A stretch of DNA of 64,000 bases from the NCBI GenBank assembly GCA_037178625.1, contig CM074138.1, forward strand, positions 1,054,001 through 1,118,000, in the 5' to 3' direction. This DNA is from Skeletonema tropicum. Taxonomy: Eukaryota > Bacillariophyta > Thalassiosirophyceae > Thalassiosirales > Thalassiosiraceae. Below are positions 1 through 11,600 of this stretch, piece after piece; the first letter of the stretch is position 1; each line of letters starts with the position of its first letter. The notes under the pieces are model-generated. The model did not search any database and was not told the DNA's origin. It saw only the letters and a list, made by a program, of their open reading frames with translations. The translations under genes were made by a program, and so were the position numbers.

Positions 1-16
1 ATCCAACAACAAAAAC

Positions 17-1060
17 ATGGAAACACTAACTGGGAGTTCTCGTCCATTCCATTACATTGGTGATTTCGATCCTACACAACCGCAGCCTTGGCCGGAAGAG
101 GAAGAGGATTGGCATGCATTGCATGAAACGTTAGTGAAGCGCGTGAAAGAATCAGATGCCTTGTCTGTGAATCAAGTTGACGACTATTTGCCGCAGTTGA
201 TATTTTATGGTGATAGTATAACTGAAGGTTGGAATGGTACCTCCTTCGGTAATGTTCCTGGCCCGCATAGGATGTGGACTGCTGACGAAGATGAATCTAT
301 ACGAGACGTATTTGCAACTACTTTTGGGGATAGATCTGATTGGGGGGAGCGAGCGTTGAAACCGCCTCTGATTTTGGGCATCAGTGGATCTAGAACTTAT
401 GACTTTATTTGGAGAGTTGAAAATGGAGAATTTCCAGTATCGCCGTTGTTGGCCAGAGCAGAAAATAATGATAATATTGACGAAGGTGATGATCTGTTCC
501 CGATAGGAAGACTGGAAAGAATATATATACTGCTGATGGGAACCAACAATCTCGGAGGGGGGATGCTTCCAGAGCAAACGCTCAGGGGAATGGATGCGTC
601 TACGAGAACAATTCTACAATTGCATGAAAAGTATTTCCCAAATACTCCAGCGGCCATGCTCTTTAGTGAGTTATTACCGCGCAAAGATGATTTTAGAGCA
701 GTCAAGATGTGTCCTCCGAGGTGCAAGAATGTTGAAAATTTGGATCCGTATACATCCTTCATGCCTGCTATCAATAAGGTTAATCGAGCGTTGCCAAATT
801 TGATGCATGGTTGGAGGGAAGATTTCAAGAATAGTCGCATAATACTATTATCTGCAAACGACGAGGCAAGCAAAGTTGGTGCGAGTGAAGAAATGCATTC
901 TTATACCCCTGTGATAAATTGTGGAAGAGAAATGTTTGCATTCGATGACATTAATGAATTAGATGTCTACATGCCTGATAGGCTTCATCCAAATGCAGAA
1001 GGTTACAAACTTTGGTCGCGTTGCTTGAAAAAGGGCTTGAATGCCATCTTGTCAAGATAG
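17..1060 (+). CDS. SGNH/GDSL-type hydrolase
   Basis: A 347-residue single-exon protein with the four blocks of SGNH esterases/lipases. Block I is YGDSITEGWN with the nucleophile at Ser67. A block II-like GISGSRTYD lies at 121-129. Block III is LMGTNN with Asn at 177-178. Block V is DRLHPNAEGY with Asp321 and His324 completing the triad. The family hydrolyses ester bonds in lipids or carbohydrates; the substrate cannot be read here. No signal peptide is visible, so a cytosolic enzyme is likely. The ATG sits in a good context (aaaacATGg), but only 16 bases precede it, so an upstream exon outside the window cannot be excluded. The family is seen directly; the substrate is unknown. Confidence 0.85.
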   Translation: METLTGSSRPFHYIGDFDPTQPQPWPEEEEDWHALHETLVKRVKESDALSVNQVDDYLPQLIFYGDSITEGWNGTSFGNVPGPHRMWTADEDESIRDVFATTFGDRSDWGERALKPPLILGISGSRTYDFIWRVENGEFPVSPLLARAENNDNIDEGDDLFPIGRLERIYILLMGTNNLGGGMLPEQTLRGMDASTRTILQLHEKYFPNTPAAMLFSELLPRKDDFRAVKMCPPRCKNVENLDPYTSFMPAINKVNRALPNLMHGWREDFKNSRIILLSANDEASKVGASEEMHSYTPVINCGREMFAFDDINELDVYMPDRLHPNAEGYKLWSRCLKKGLNAILSR

Positions 1061-1315
1061 AAGAGAGAAGAGTTATGAGCAGACCACGCCTACAGAATTG
1101 TGATAGATTGCATGTCAAACAATTTTTCTCTAAAGGTATTAACATCTACATGCCCCTTCAAAGGACAGTGGCAGCAAATCAAACAAAAAGCAATTATCTA
1201 CTGGCTGGGCTCGTCACGTTGATTTACCTCCCATAGCTCTAATCGATAGACCAGAACGGAGGCGAACATGCATGAACATAGAGACCAAACTTATCTATAT
1301 TGGGGATGGATTCAA

Positions 1316-2939
1316 CTAAGGCACGCGATCAGGCATCGTTGGTGGTCCCGTGGTTTCGGTTGAAACTGTGACGGTTCCTTCATTACTACCGAGGGATGAA
1401 AGAACACTCGTCGCAACAGGAGTTGGTGCTGGTGTTGGCTTAGTTACGATGACTGGGGTAGGAGAGATGCATTCTTCAATGCATAATTCCGGGCATTTAC
1501 CTTTGATTTCATCTGAGCAATTGCCGGCTGGATCATCGCCAACGGCTTTGTCGCAGTCAAAATTAGCAACATTTGTACAGTCTGCAGGAACAAATTCTAA
1601 GGTAGGCAATGGCGTTGGGCGTGGAGTCGGCTTCTTTGTGGGATTAGGAGTTGGCTTAGGTGATGGCTCAGCTGTCGGGGATGGAGTTGGTCGTGGGGAA
1701 GGCTTTTTCGGCCAAGTCGGTGCTGGTGTTGGCTTCTTAGTTGGTGCTGGTGTTGGCTTCTTGGTCGGTGCTGGTGTTGGCTTCTTAGTCGGTGCTGGTG
1801 TTGGCTTCTTAGTCGGTGCTGGAGTTGGCTTCTTAGTTGGTGCTGGAGTTGGCTTCTTAGTTGGTGCTGGAGTTGGCTTCTTAGTTGGTGCTGGTGTTGG
1901 CTTCTTAGTCGGTGCTGGAGTTGGCTTCTTAGTCGGTGCTGGAGTTGGCTTCTTAGTCGGTGCTGGAGTTGGCTTCTTAGTTGGTGCTGGTGTTGGTGTT
2001 GGCTTCTTAGTCGGTGCTGGAGTTTGCAAGTTCACAGTATTGCTTGGGGCAGGTGTGGGTGGCTTCTTCGTCGGGCGTGTTGTTGGAGAAGGAGTTGGAA
2101 AAGGAGTTGGGGAGGTAGTTCTATCACCGGGGCAAGGCGGACACACAGATGAATTCGGTGAAGGTGAAGGTGGAGGTGGAGGAGTCACAACCACAGGTAC
2201 TTCTGGACAGTCTGGATTTGTTCCGTCACATGGTGAAGGAGCGCCCGTTGGTGCATCTGTCCGCACCGGTTTCATGGAAGAACAAATTGTAGGCGATGGC
2301 GACTGCGAAGAAGTGATTTCCATGCCAAGCTTCCTTCTCCTGGGTGTAGGCGCTGGAGGACAAGTGCATGCAGTTGGTGCAAGAGTAACTTCTGTTCCAA
2401 GTCCTCGTCTAGAAGATGGGACGCACTTGTCGATGTTGGGACTTGGGCTCTTGGTCCTACACGCCGTCTTCGATATTGTAATGAGAAAACGAATATTAGA
2501 TATCTGATGGAAGTATACAATTACAAAGAATATTTTCTATACTTACAGTAATAGCAGCTGATGGCTTGGGATCTGACGGGAAAGGAGTTGCCATGGGCGG
2601 ATTGAGAAAATCATCTGCATTTGTTGGCATAAAAGTTGTTGGCGTTGGAGTGTCTGGTTGAAAGGTCAGGCCCAGATTTCTGACCCTGACCGTTCCGGTT
2701 CCGGTTCCACTGCTTACGTTATCGTTAGCGGAGTAAATGGTCTCTGTTCCTGGCACAATTAGTTTGCGACGAGTTTCGTCTGGGCACCAAGGAAGATCAG
2801 AATCAGTTGAAGTAGACTTGGCCACGGTGATTGCAGCTCTGTTTTTGTTCCTTGTGCTTACGCCCATCCCTACGCCGATAGTGATAGCCACAATGCACAG
2901 GCCGATCGCGCCGAGCTTGACATACTGTTGATTTACCAT
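1316..2939 (-). CDS. Pro-Thr-Lys repeat membrane/secreted protein, two exons
   Basis: Exon 1 (2939-2547) encodes a short N-terminus and one hydrophobic segment (about residues 8-26, [19 protein letters not shown]), a signal anchor or signal peptide. A GTAAGT donor lies at 2546-2541. The most plausible acceptor is AAG at 2468 (intron 79 bp); an alternative in-frame CAG at 2504 would leave only 43 bp. Exon 2 runs to TAG at 1316, giving about 514 residues. It contains about a dozen copies of an eight-residue Pro-Ala-Pro-Thr-Lys-Lys unit, then a Cys-rich module at about 1470-1580 with six or more Cys. Such proteins are common at algal surfaces and walls, so a cell-surface role is inferred. No enzyme domain is seen, and the exact acceptor is uncertain. 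Confidence 0.7.
1717..2024 (-). repeat. 24-bp coding minisatellite (KKPTPAPT units)
   Basis: About 12-13 tandem 24-bp units (plus strand ggtgctggagttggcttctt and variants) encode the eight-residue Pro/Thr/Lys repeat. Units differ mainly at third codon positions (gttggt/gtcggt, ggagtt/ggtgtt). One unit is interrupted by an extra 6 bp near 1990-1996. The period is a multiple of three, so length changes keep the frame; this explains why the opposite strand is also open here. Confidence 0.9.
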
Positions 2940-3660
2940 GGCGAAACGAGTTTATGTGCTGCCTGTAGCTATTTGTATTTTATAAGATGATGGGTATGCA
3001 AAGTCGAGCCACAATGGCTCCGCATTATCAGTTCACCAGTTTAGATGTTATCGTAGACTTTGACGGGACGGAGGGGAGTGGTACTCATGTATGGTTTGAA
3101 ATATAATTCTACTAGTTCCGACGAACAGGGATCTAAATTTTCTTGTGAAGATACTGATGATGACCTGTTGCGCTACCGAGGATGACCTTTGACGGGATTG
3201 AAGTAAGTCTTGCCGATGCCAATGCTGGACTGATGACAAGAAACTGTATTTTTATGTTCAAACCATGCCGCGCTCAAGCAACACTTTCGTACCGAAGGTA
3301 CTCAGGAGTAACAGAAATTGTGGTACTAAAACAGAAATTGTGGTACAAAGTACTTTCTCCATCAACCCACTTAGCATTCCCTTAAATAGTTTCTATAAGC
3401 GATTGCGGTCGGTTTGAAAAGTACTAATTCCTATCGTACATACTCACGTGGAGAAATTGGTGTTTCGGTCAAAAAATCCCCTCACCCCTCACCCACACAA
3501 CCACACAAAAACACCATGACGGCCGCCTTTATTAGTAGGTTTGCTTCCACTGTGGCGTACTATCAAAATACAGGGCACCGTCAGTAACTACTGCACTTTC
3601 GGGCCGCTAATAATAGCTGTCTAAAGTGGGCATCTATACACTCAATCTCAACAAAACACC
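2940..3660. other. Intergenic, no gene recognised
   Basis: No supported coding region. A short direct duplication (acagaaattgtggtac, twice at about 3309-3345) and an A/C-rich stretch at about 3475-3515 are the only visible structures. The start-proximal part presumably holds the promoter of the leftward repeat-protein gene. Confidence 0.5.
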
Positions 3661-3945
3661 ATGGAGTACAAATTTACTTCTTGTGCAAAGGCATTGGGGC
3701 TTCTTGATCTTAACGTTGGCATGGCCCCAGTGGATCATATCATCAAGCATTACAGAAAAGTTTTGGCTAAGTCGTCTTGGGGTCTACGGTATCTGTCACC
3801 CTGGAGAAAGCTACTTCGCACGTGTGTCGGAGCACGGGAACCGTCGGAGCTTGCAAATAGTCGATCTGACACCCTCTCTGTTGCTGTAAATTGCTTCCTA
3901 CCAATCAAGAACTTCGGCGTCAATTGCCTGTTAATATTAGAATGA
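3661..3945 (+). CDS. Possible small hypothetical protein (94 aa)
   Basis: A 94-residue reading frame beginning with an ATG in a favourable context (caccATGGAG). I recognise no domain. The N-terminal part (residues 12-36) has a loosely amphipathic helical look but no diagnostic motif. It stands alone in a 2-kb gene-poor stretch, so it could be a decayed gene or a chance frame. Confidence 0.2.
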   Translation: MEYKFTSCAKALGLLDLNVGMAPVDHIIKHYRKVLAKSSWGLRYLSPWRKLLRTCVGAREPSELANSRSDTLSVAVNCFLPIKNFGVNCLLILE

Positions 3946-4172
3946 AATCGTGCATTTTCTAGAACCCGCGGTGGGATAGCATGTCCCATCCCTTTGGACT
4001 GTCCTCAGATGTGGCCGCCAAAGTAACTCCACTATTACAGTCTCAGACACTCGTGCCAGAAATGACCCATCGGTGTGCACCAAGATATACACCGTACAGC
4101 ACTCGCAAAGTCGGCTGAGGAGATAATTCTTTCTGGGGGTGTTTATTGGAAAAGTAGCAAGTCAGTGTACGA

Positions 4173-4398
4173 CGATTGAATGTCAAGCAGGGGAGAGTGC
4201 TAAGTGATACTCGACATTCTCAGGATGGCTTAGAAGTGGTCAGTAATAACACGGAGTTGTCAGTAGCGTGTGAAGTTTGCGGTAGATGTTACGACGAACG
4301 GGTGCGGGGTGATTGCGACATGGATGAAGGTCGTATGATGAGACATAACAATGTCAAGCGAGGGAGAGTGATTGATTAGCTCGACATTCTCATGTATG
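4173..4398. repeat. Two related stem-forming repeats about 175 bp apart
   Basis: Copy 1 (about 4178-4223) has gaatgtcaagcaggggagag ending in ctcgacattctca. Copy 2 (about 4350-4395) has aatgtcaagcgagggagagt ending in ctcgacattctca. Within each copy the ends are inverted (gaatgtc/gacattc in copy 1, aatgtc/gacatt in copy 2), so each could fold as a short stem with a loop of about 28-30 bases. No gene is seen between 3946 and 4911 apart from this. Confidence 0.5.
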
Positions 4399-4911
4399 TT
4401 GGTATTGATATCAATGGGAGGCGGCACAACGCTGGGTGGTTAAGCCTCCTATTCTTTCGATGTCATCTACCCTCCACCAAGGCCCCGGACACATGACACA
4501 TCTAAGCATGTGTCAGATTGAAGGTCTTGAAATTAACGGAAATCTTAAAGTACGTCATGGTTGGCCCTCCAGGGGCGAAATTATCTACAATTATCTAGAG
4601 CAATGTCACAAGTTGCTCCGTAGGTGTTGACACTGACACTACGGCGATACAATACTTTGTTTTAGTGAGTGTCTTAATAAGTATTCCATGTATTGCGGCC
4701 GCTATGATGGCCGAGGACACAGGATGGACATTACAACAACAACATGGATGGTGTGTTGTGTGTTGTGTTGTAAGTATGTGGCGGGTGGTGGGATTTTTGG
4801 CCGAAACACCGATTTCCCCCTTTCTCGTGGACCGCAATCGCTTATTGCATACTGTTTCTAATTATTTCAAGCTGTAGTTGACCCGTTAATGGAAATCTCT
4901 TCTACTCCTAC

Positions 4912-6624
4912 CTACGCAGCGACATTGAAGATGTGTTCACCTTGTAAGGCGTAAACTCTTTGTGCAAATGCATACAGTTCCAAGTCAAACACATTTTGTC
5001 GTTCAATAGCTTTCCACGCTGGATTTCCAACTATGACTTCTTCAGCTGCGTTCGAGTTATTAGACTGAAGCGATGCAAATGCTTCTCTATCTTTGATACT
5101 AGTTGGGTGCCCCAGATTCTTGTCTCCTCGAGATATAGCTTTTGAGCGGCATTTGGCAGTATCAGCCCGAGTTCTCTTTGAATCTTTCCAGCCAAAATAT
5201 CTCTGGAATCTTGCCATTGAAGTTTCTAGTTCATCATATAGTCCCACGAGGACTTTGTATTTCACAATTTTCTTTGCCAAGAGCATATCTAAATGCGTTA
5301 GTTTCCCCTTCGGTTTCCCAACTAAAAATCTAGTCATCCAGTTGTTCTCGATGTACCCACTTTGTGCAAATTCCTCGATAGTCATATCTTTGACCTCTGG
5401 GGAATACATAGGATCCCAAGTTGCTTTTGAGAGATAGTGATACATAGACAGAGCACGATCTACCGGGTGCCGGAACAAAGCGAAAAGTCTACCGGGATTT
5501 TGAGCTGTAAAGACCAATGATGCGATGTTGTGGAGGTAAGCGCTAATGATGACATCAGCAAGATGGCTCTCTGCAAGACCCAAGTTCGCAGCGCGCAAGA
5601 TGCCCTCCTTTGTGGTGAGCTCTACATTAACGTATCTACTCCCATCGAGATTGAATTTTGCAAGTTCATGTTCAGTATACTGAGGTTGTCGAAGCCCGAA
5701 CTCAGCAGCCATTATTAGATTGTGACATTGAGAAAAGATGGCTTCTGCAATACTTTCTCCTGAGAAGTGAACATCCCAGAAGTAGGGAGTCTCCTTCTCT
5801 TGTCGATATTCTTCTGTGAGATCGGACAGACTTGAAAAGTAGGAGGGAAATAATACTTCCACAGCTTCTTCTTGAATGATATTGTCGCTCTGGTTCTCCG
5901 AGATAGAGTCACTTCCATTTGGTAAGAATTGGCCACGCAGTTTCGGGTTGTTCAATATACTTAGTAATAGAACCTTCTCCTTTTCTCGCCCTTTGAGTCG
6001 GCCAAGGTTAAATACAAGTAACACCATCAAGACCATTGCAAAGATAACTTTTGAGGTCTTCGTACTTTTTGGGTTAGAGTCGTCTGACAGATATAATGAG
6101 TCCAGGTCATCAGCATCATCTTCGTCTTCTTTCTTTGTGCATTTCATAACTTTTTTTACTCGTCTAAAAAGACGAGGGCTGTCTCCAAATGCGCTCAATA
6201 CCATATTCATCTTCTTCTTTTGTAATTGAGGTTGTCTATTTTTGTCTCCTCTATTGGCAGCACTAATTTCCATTTGCATTCTTTGTAACGATCCAATCGA
6301 GTTGCCTGACGAAGGGGCTTTTGAAGAAGCTTTCTTTTTTAGCGGTCCACCAGAGTGATCGGAATCCATCATCGGTCCCCTTCTATTGTTATTTTGTGGT
6401 TGCTGCTCTGTCAGACGCAATTTTTCGGATAAGAATGGTAGTTGATCTGAGTCGTCACCCGGCCCGCCGCCTACTGCCCTCGCCATTTCCTTTGCTCTTG
6501 CTGCGTTGAATTTTTTATATTTGTCAGATGCAGCGCTGTTGTCGTCTCTTGCAGAAACAGCTGCATCAAACGCAGCGGCACCGGCTGATCGCCGCACACG
6601 TCTCATTCCTCCAGATTTGTTCAT
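4912..6624 (-). CDS. Sulfotransferase-like type II membrane protein
   Basis: 570 residues from the ATG at 6624; the frame extends upstream only to a GTG. Layout: a basic, low-complexity cytoplasmic N-terminus of about 190 residues, one membrane anchor at about 192-209 (VIFAMVLMVLLVFNLGRL), then a lumenal domain. That domain has a P-loop-like element (YFWDVHFSGESIAEAI, about 281-296) at the PAPS 5'-phosphosulfate site and a clear 3'-phosphate motif (LFALFRHPVDRALSMYHYL, about 380-398). This is the layout of Golgi carbohydrate sulfotransferases, which move sulfate from PAPS to glycans. The P-loop lacks the usual Lys-Thr/Ser of active enzymes, so activity is uncertain. Such divergent proteins are frequent in diatoms (family knowledge); a Golgi location is inferred. 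Confidence 0.65.
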   Translation of the reverse strand: MNKSGGMRRVRRSAGAAAFDAAVSARDDNSAASDKYKKFNAARAKEMARAVGGGPGDDSDQLPFLSEKLRLTEQQPQNNNRRGPMMDSDHSGGPLKKKASSKAPSSGNSIGSLQRMQMEISAANRGDKNRQPQLQKKKMNMVLSAFGDSPRLFRRVKKVMKCTKKEDEDDADDLDSLYLSDDSNPKSTKTSKVIFAMVLMVLLVFNLGRLKGREKEKVLLLSILNNPKLRGQFLPNGSDSISENQSDNIIQEEAVEVLFPSYFSSLSDLTEEYRQEKETPYFWDVHFSGESIAEAIFSQCHNLIMAAEFGLRQPQYTEHELAKFNLDGSRYVNVELTTKEGILRAANLGLAESHLADVIISAYLHNIASLVFTAQNPGRLFALFRHPVDRALSMYHYLSKATWDPMYSPEVKDMTIEEFAQSGYIENNWMTRFLVGKPKGKLTHLDMLLAKKIVKYKVLVGLYDELETSMARFQRYFGWKDSKRTRADTAKCRSKAISRGDKNLGHPTSIKDREAFASLQSNNSNAAEEVIVGNPAWKAIERQNVFDLELYAFAQRVYALQGEHIFNVAA

Positions 6625-7084
6625 GGTTAATGTCTCCTCCTTGTATCTACCTTTCAAGGTGTTAGTTCCAAGCACGTGAGAGAAAAATACTTAGTACTCT
6701 TTTTGACTGATGCGATTATGACTGATGCGATGACTCCATCCAACTAATATTCGTAAATGTTCGATCTAATCGAGTAGCTGCCGTCTCTCTCTGACTACAA
6801 ATGTAATTCACAACACCTACTCCCGTGTATTCACTATGACCGCGGTCATTAAGTAATATCACCGCACCTTGCATCTGGTTGCTAATCAGCCCAGCCAGGC
6901 CTACATACAGGAGGCAGAGGGAAAAGTCCGCGAACTCTATCTCTTCCCGCCATAAAATGTCCACAAAATTCTCGACCATGCATGAACCATGATGGACCTA
7001 ACCTACCATAACGGCCGATAAAGTAGTAGTGTCAAGATTAAGCACCAAACCGGTAGCTCACCATCCAGCCGTGCCTCAGTCAAC
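6625..7084. promoter_or_regulatory. Divergent intergenic region (inferred bidirectional promoter)
   Basis: 460 bp between the leftward sulfotransferase-like gene and the rightward plastid-type gene. No gene or clear core-promoter element is visible; the promoter role is inferred only from the divergent arrangement. Confidence 0.35.
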
Positions 7085-8452
7085 ATGATGTCTGCCCTGA
7101 AGATAACAGGCTCTTTCTACTTCCTCTTACTGCCGACGGCGTGTTCGTTTGCACCATCAGCCGTCTGTGTACATAATAAGCATCCTCGTCGAATAGCCGT
7201 AGGTGAAAAAGTTTATCCACATAACCTGCTGTGTGCTCTACCTGTTCCAGGTGACATGAGTGAATCGTTTGACGGAAAGGTTCAAAGGGACTACTCGACA
7301 AATACTACCACACAGAAGCCACGCCTGGCGACGGCAGTCGAAACCATAATGCGATGGCTCATCAAACATATTCTCCTCTCGCAATGCTCATCTCTCAAAG
7401 TTAACATGAATGCTGTATCCAATAAATTAATACTCAAAGGAAACGTCAGTAAAATATCTATATCAGCAAGAGATTGCATCAGTCGATTCAAGCTTCTAAG
7501 CTTTCGAAAGCTGGATTTATATGGCGTCAATCTACATCTTGGGTACCTTCCATTTGTTTTACCTGTGCTACCATTCTTTCTTTGGAGGTTTAGGAAATAT
7601 ATCCAGTCGACAATAATCACTGTCTTTCTACTAAGAATTACTGGCTGTCTTGATGGTGATGATTTTCGCAAACAACTTGGGTCTATCAAAGAGAGAATGC
7701 TTCGCTATATTGGCTCGCCGCGCCCACCTTGTATCAGCTATTCCCTGGCGATTGCATCGAGTGACATTGGTAATTCACTACTCTTACGCTTTTGGCTGCG
7801 GAATATCTTACAATCACTTGTACAGAATTCAGTTATTGGAGCTGCTGCAACCTTGGGAGACGCTGCGCAACAGAGTAGTATGGAAGCAGAGAGGAGACGA
7901 ATACGGAATGGAACTCCCCTCTTGCCAGGCAATGCGGCAGTATTGCCAAATTTATCATTCGAAGATCAGCAGCAGCAGAAAGGTTTGACATCGGCATTAT
8001 TATCAGCAACATCATTTGAGTTGATGAATGCGGGTTTTATGGATGGAAAAGTAGTTTTTGATGCAAAGGCAGTATTACCGAGAAATGAGAACGGTGAGAC
8101 AAATTCATTGCAATTTTGTATTAGAGCAAAGCTTGCACCAACCGCAATATTGGAGACAGCAGATCAGTCAACACTAAAACGAGGCCAACAAGAGATACAT
8201 AATGCCATCGGATTCCTTCAACCGGAGTGTCGCTTGGCTACTAACCCACTTTATGCACCATTCGGGGGTAGCTCAATACTTAAAAATTTGGTCCCGAACT
8301 TGATTCCAGAATACCTCTGGTTACCTTTTGGTGTAGGGGTTGCAGTTCCTTTGGGTTATAAAAGTGAGATATATCGTGCAGATGTCAAAAAAAATGAAGA
8401 AGATGGTTATACATGTAGAATTGATGGATGTGTAAATCCGGGCCAGTATTGA
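7085..8452 (+). CDS. Predicted plastid-targeted protein of unknown function
   Basis: 455 residues, single exon. The N-terminus is a signal peptide (about 6-22) followed by CSFAPSA, matching the diatom bipartite plastid presequence with an obligatory Phe after cleavage. A basic hydrophobic stretch follows at about 150-185 (LPFVLPVLPFFLWRF), probably membrane-associated, then a long soluble part with a Gln run (QQQQK). A segment at about 105-150 followed by one at about 295-340 loosely resembles the lipid-binding-like DUF2993 layout, but I would not assign it on this evidence. An import envelope or thylakoid-associated protein is inferred; the function is unknown. Confidence 0.6.
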   Translation: MMSALKITGSFYFLLLPTACSFAPSAVCVHNKHPRRIAVGEKVYPHNLLCALPVPGDMSESFDGKVQRDYSTNTTTQKPRLATAVETIMRWLIKHILLSQCSSLKVNMNAVSNKLILKGNVSKISISARDCISRFKLLSFRKLDLYGVNLHLGYLPFVLPVLPFFLWRFRKYIQSTIITVFLLRITGCLDGDDFRKQLGSIKERMLRYIGSPRPPCISYSLAIASSDIGNSLLLRFWLRNILQSLVQNSVIGAAATLGDAAQQSSMEAERRRIRNGTPLLPGNAAVLPNLSFEDQQQQKGLTSALLSATSFELMNAGFMDGKVVFDAKAVLPRNENGETNSLQFCIRAKLAPTAILETADQSTLKRGQQEIHNAIGFLQPECRLATNPLYAPFGGSSILKNLVPNLIPEYLWLPFGVGVAVPLGYKSEIYRADVKKNEEDGYTCRIDGCVNPGQY

Positions 8453-8659
8453 AGTTATATTATGTAGCTAAAATGACTACATCTTTTACCAAATAATTGT
8501 CACGCGTGAGAGGCTGCATTAACGAAATTTTCACATGAGCAGACGCACTGATTATCAATTCTATCCGTAATGAATATACTGTAACACTATAATCTACATT
8601 CAAGAATTCGCTGCAGAAAACCAATATCAAAAAGTAAGATGAAATGGGACACTAGATTA

Positions 8660-11600
8660 GACTAGAACGGCTCATGCGCATATTGACGACGATTGAAACG
8701 ATATGGTGATTGTTGAAACCTGATAAGGTCATCAAGGCGCCTGTAGCATCGCTCATACGTAAGCAACTCATTCGTGGAGCCCTAATGTGCTTGAATAGTA
8801 ACGCCACCGACTTTATTGGGCCACTAGAAGCGGCTCATGCGTTTATTGACGACGATAGATACGATTTGGTTGGATGTGGTGCTGCCGGCCAGCCATCACT
8901 GGACATCTCAGATCAGCAACGAGACTGTAGCATCGCTTCTACATAAGCTGTCCGTTTGCGCAGAGCTAATGTGCTTGCAAAGTATCGCCAGCGTCTTTAA
9001 TAAGCCACTAGAAGCGGCTCAACCGCATGCTAAAGGAGACAGATACAATTTGGTTGGATGTGGTGCTGCCGGCCAGCCCGCAATGGACCTCTCAGATCAG
9101 CTACGAGACTGTAGTATGGCATCTAAGCGAGCAACCCGTTGATGCAGTGCTAATGTGCTTGCATAGTATCGCCACCGACTATAATGGGCTGCTAGAAGCG
9201 GCTCATGCGCATATTGACGACGATAGATACGATTTAGATTGATGTGGTGCTGCCGGCCAGCCCGCAATGGACCTCTCAGATCATCTACGAGACTGTGACA
9301 TCGCATCTACATAAACTGTCCGTCTGCGCAGTGCTATTGTGCTTGCATAGTATCGCCACCGACTATAATGGGCTGCTAGAAGCGGCTCATGCGCATGTTG
9401 ACGACGATAGATACGATTTGGTTGGATGTGGTGCTGCCGGCCAGCACGCACTGGACCTCTCAGATCAGCTACGAGACTGTAGCATCGCTGCTACATAAGC
9501 TGTCCGTCTGAGCAGTGCTATTGTGCTTGCATAGTATCGCCACCGACTATAATGGGCTGCTAGAAGCGGCTCATGCGCATATTGACGATGATAGATACGA
9601 TTTGGTTGGATGTGGTGCTGCCGGCAAGCCCGCTATGGACCTCTCGGGTCATTAAAGAGGCTGTAGTATCGCTTCTAAGCAAGCAACCCATTCGTGCAGC
9701 CCTAGTGTGCTTGCATAGTATCGCCACCGACTATAATGGGCTGCTAGAAGCGGCTCATGCGCATATTGACGACGATAGATACGATTTGGTTGGATGTGGT
9801 GCTGCCGGCCAGCCCGCAATGGACCTCTCGGATCATTGAAGAGGCTGTAGTATGACTTCTAAGCAAGCAACCCGTTGATGCAGTCCTAGTGTGCTTGTAT
9901 AGTATCGCCACCGACTATAATGGGCTGCTAGAAGCGGCTCATGCGCATATTGACGACGATAGATACGATTTGGTTGGATGTGGTGCTGCCGGCCAGCCCG
10001 CAATGGACCTCTCAAATCATTGAAGAGGCTGTAGTATGGCTTCTAAGCGAGCAACCCGTTGGTGCAGGCCTAGTGTGCTTGCACAGTATCGGTAACGACA
10101 ATAATGGGCTGCTAGAAGCGGCTCATGCGCATATTGACGACGATAGATACGATTTAGATGGATGTGGTGCTGTTGGCCAGCACGCACTGGGCATCTCAGA
10201 TCAGCTACAAGATTGTAGTATCGCTTCTACGTAAGATGTCCGTCTGCGCAGAGCTAACGTGCTTGCATAGTATCGGTAACGACTATAATGGGCTACTAGA
10301 AGCAGCTCATGCGCATATTGACGACGATAGATACGATTTGGTTGGACGTGGTGCTGCCTGCCAGCTCGCACGGACCTCTCGGAAATCTACGAGACTGTAG
10401 CATCGCTGCTACATAAGCTGTCCGTCTGAGCAGTGCTAATGAGCTTGCATAGTATCGCCACCGACTATAATGGGCTGCTAGAAGCGGCTCATGCGCATAT
10501 AGACGACGATAGATACGATTTGGTTGGATGTGGTGCTGCCGGCCAGCCCGCAATGGACCTCTCGGATCATTGAAGAGGCTGTAGTATGGCTTCTTAACGA
10601 GCAACCCATTGATGCAGTCCTAGTGTGCTTGCATAGTATCGCCACCGACTATAATGGGCTGCTAGAAGCGGCTCATGCGCATATTGACGATGATAAATAT
10701 GATTTGGTTGGATGAGGTGCTGCCTGCCAGCTCGCAATGGACCTCTCATATCAGCTACATTACTGTAGCATCGCTGCTACATAAGCTGTCGGTGTGCGCA
10801 GTGCTAATGTGCTTGCATAGTATCGCCACCGACTATAATGGGCTGCTAGAAGCGGCTCATGCGCATATTGACGATGATAGATACGATTTGGTTGGATGTG
10901 GTGCTGCCGGCCAGCCCGCAATGGACCTCTCGGATCATTGAAGAGGCTGTAGTATCGCTTCTAAGCGAGCAAGCCGTTGATGCAGGCCTAATATGCTTGC
11001 ATAGTATCGGTAACGTCTATAATGGGCTGCTAGAAGCGGCTCATGCGTATATTGACGACGATAGATACGATTTGGTTGGATGTGGTGCTGCCTGCCAGCT
11101 CGCAATGGACCTCTCGGATCATTGAAGAGGCTGTAGTATGGCTTCTTAACGAGCAACCAATTGATGCAGTCCTAGTGTGCTTGCATAGTATCGCCACCGA
11201 CTATAATGGGCTACTAGAAGCGGCTCATGCGCATATTGACGATGATAGATATGATTTGGTTGGATGAGGTGCTGCCTGCCAGCTCGCAATGAACCTCTCG
11301 GATCATTGAAGAGGCTGTAGTATGGCTTCTTAACGAGCAACCAATTGATGCAGTCCTAGTGTGCTTGTATAGTATCGCCACCGACTATAATGGGCTGCTA
11401 GAAGCGGCTCATGCGCATATTGACGATGATAAATATGATTTGGTTGGATGTGGTGCTGCCGGCCAGCTCTCAATGGACCTCTCATATCAGCTACATTACT
11501 GTAGCATCGCTGCTACATAAGCTGTCCGTCTGCGCAGTGCTAATGTGCTTGCATAGTATCGCCACCGACTATAATGGGCTGCTAGAAGCGGCTCATGCGC

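Noticed and set aside
1350..2507. 385-residue plus-strand frame rich in GAGVGFLV, opposite the Pro-Thr-Lys gene
   Set aside because: It is the antisense of a 24-bp in-phase repeat, which keeps both strands open. The sense strand has a signal segment, splice sites and a Cys module.
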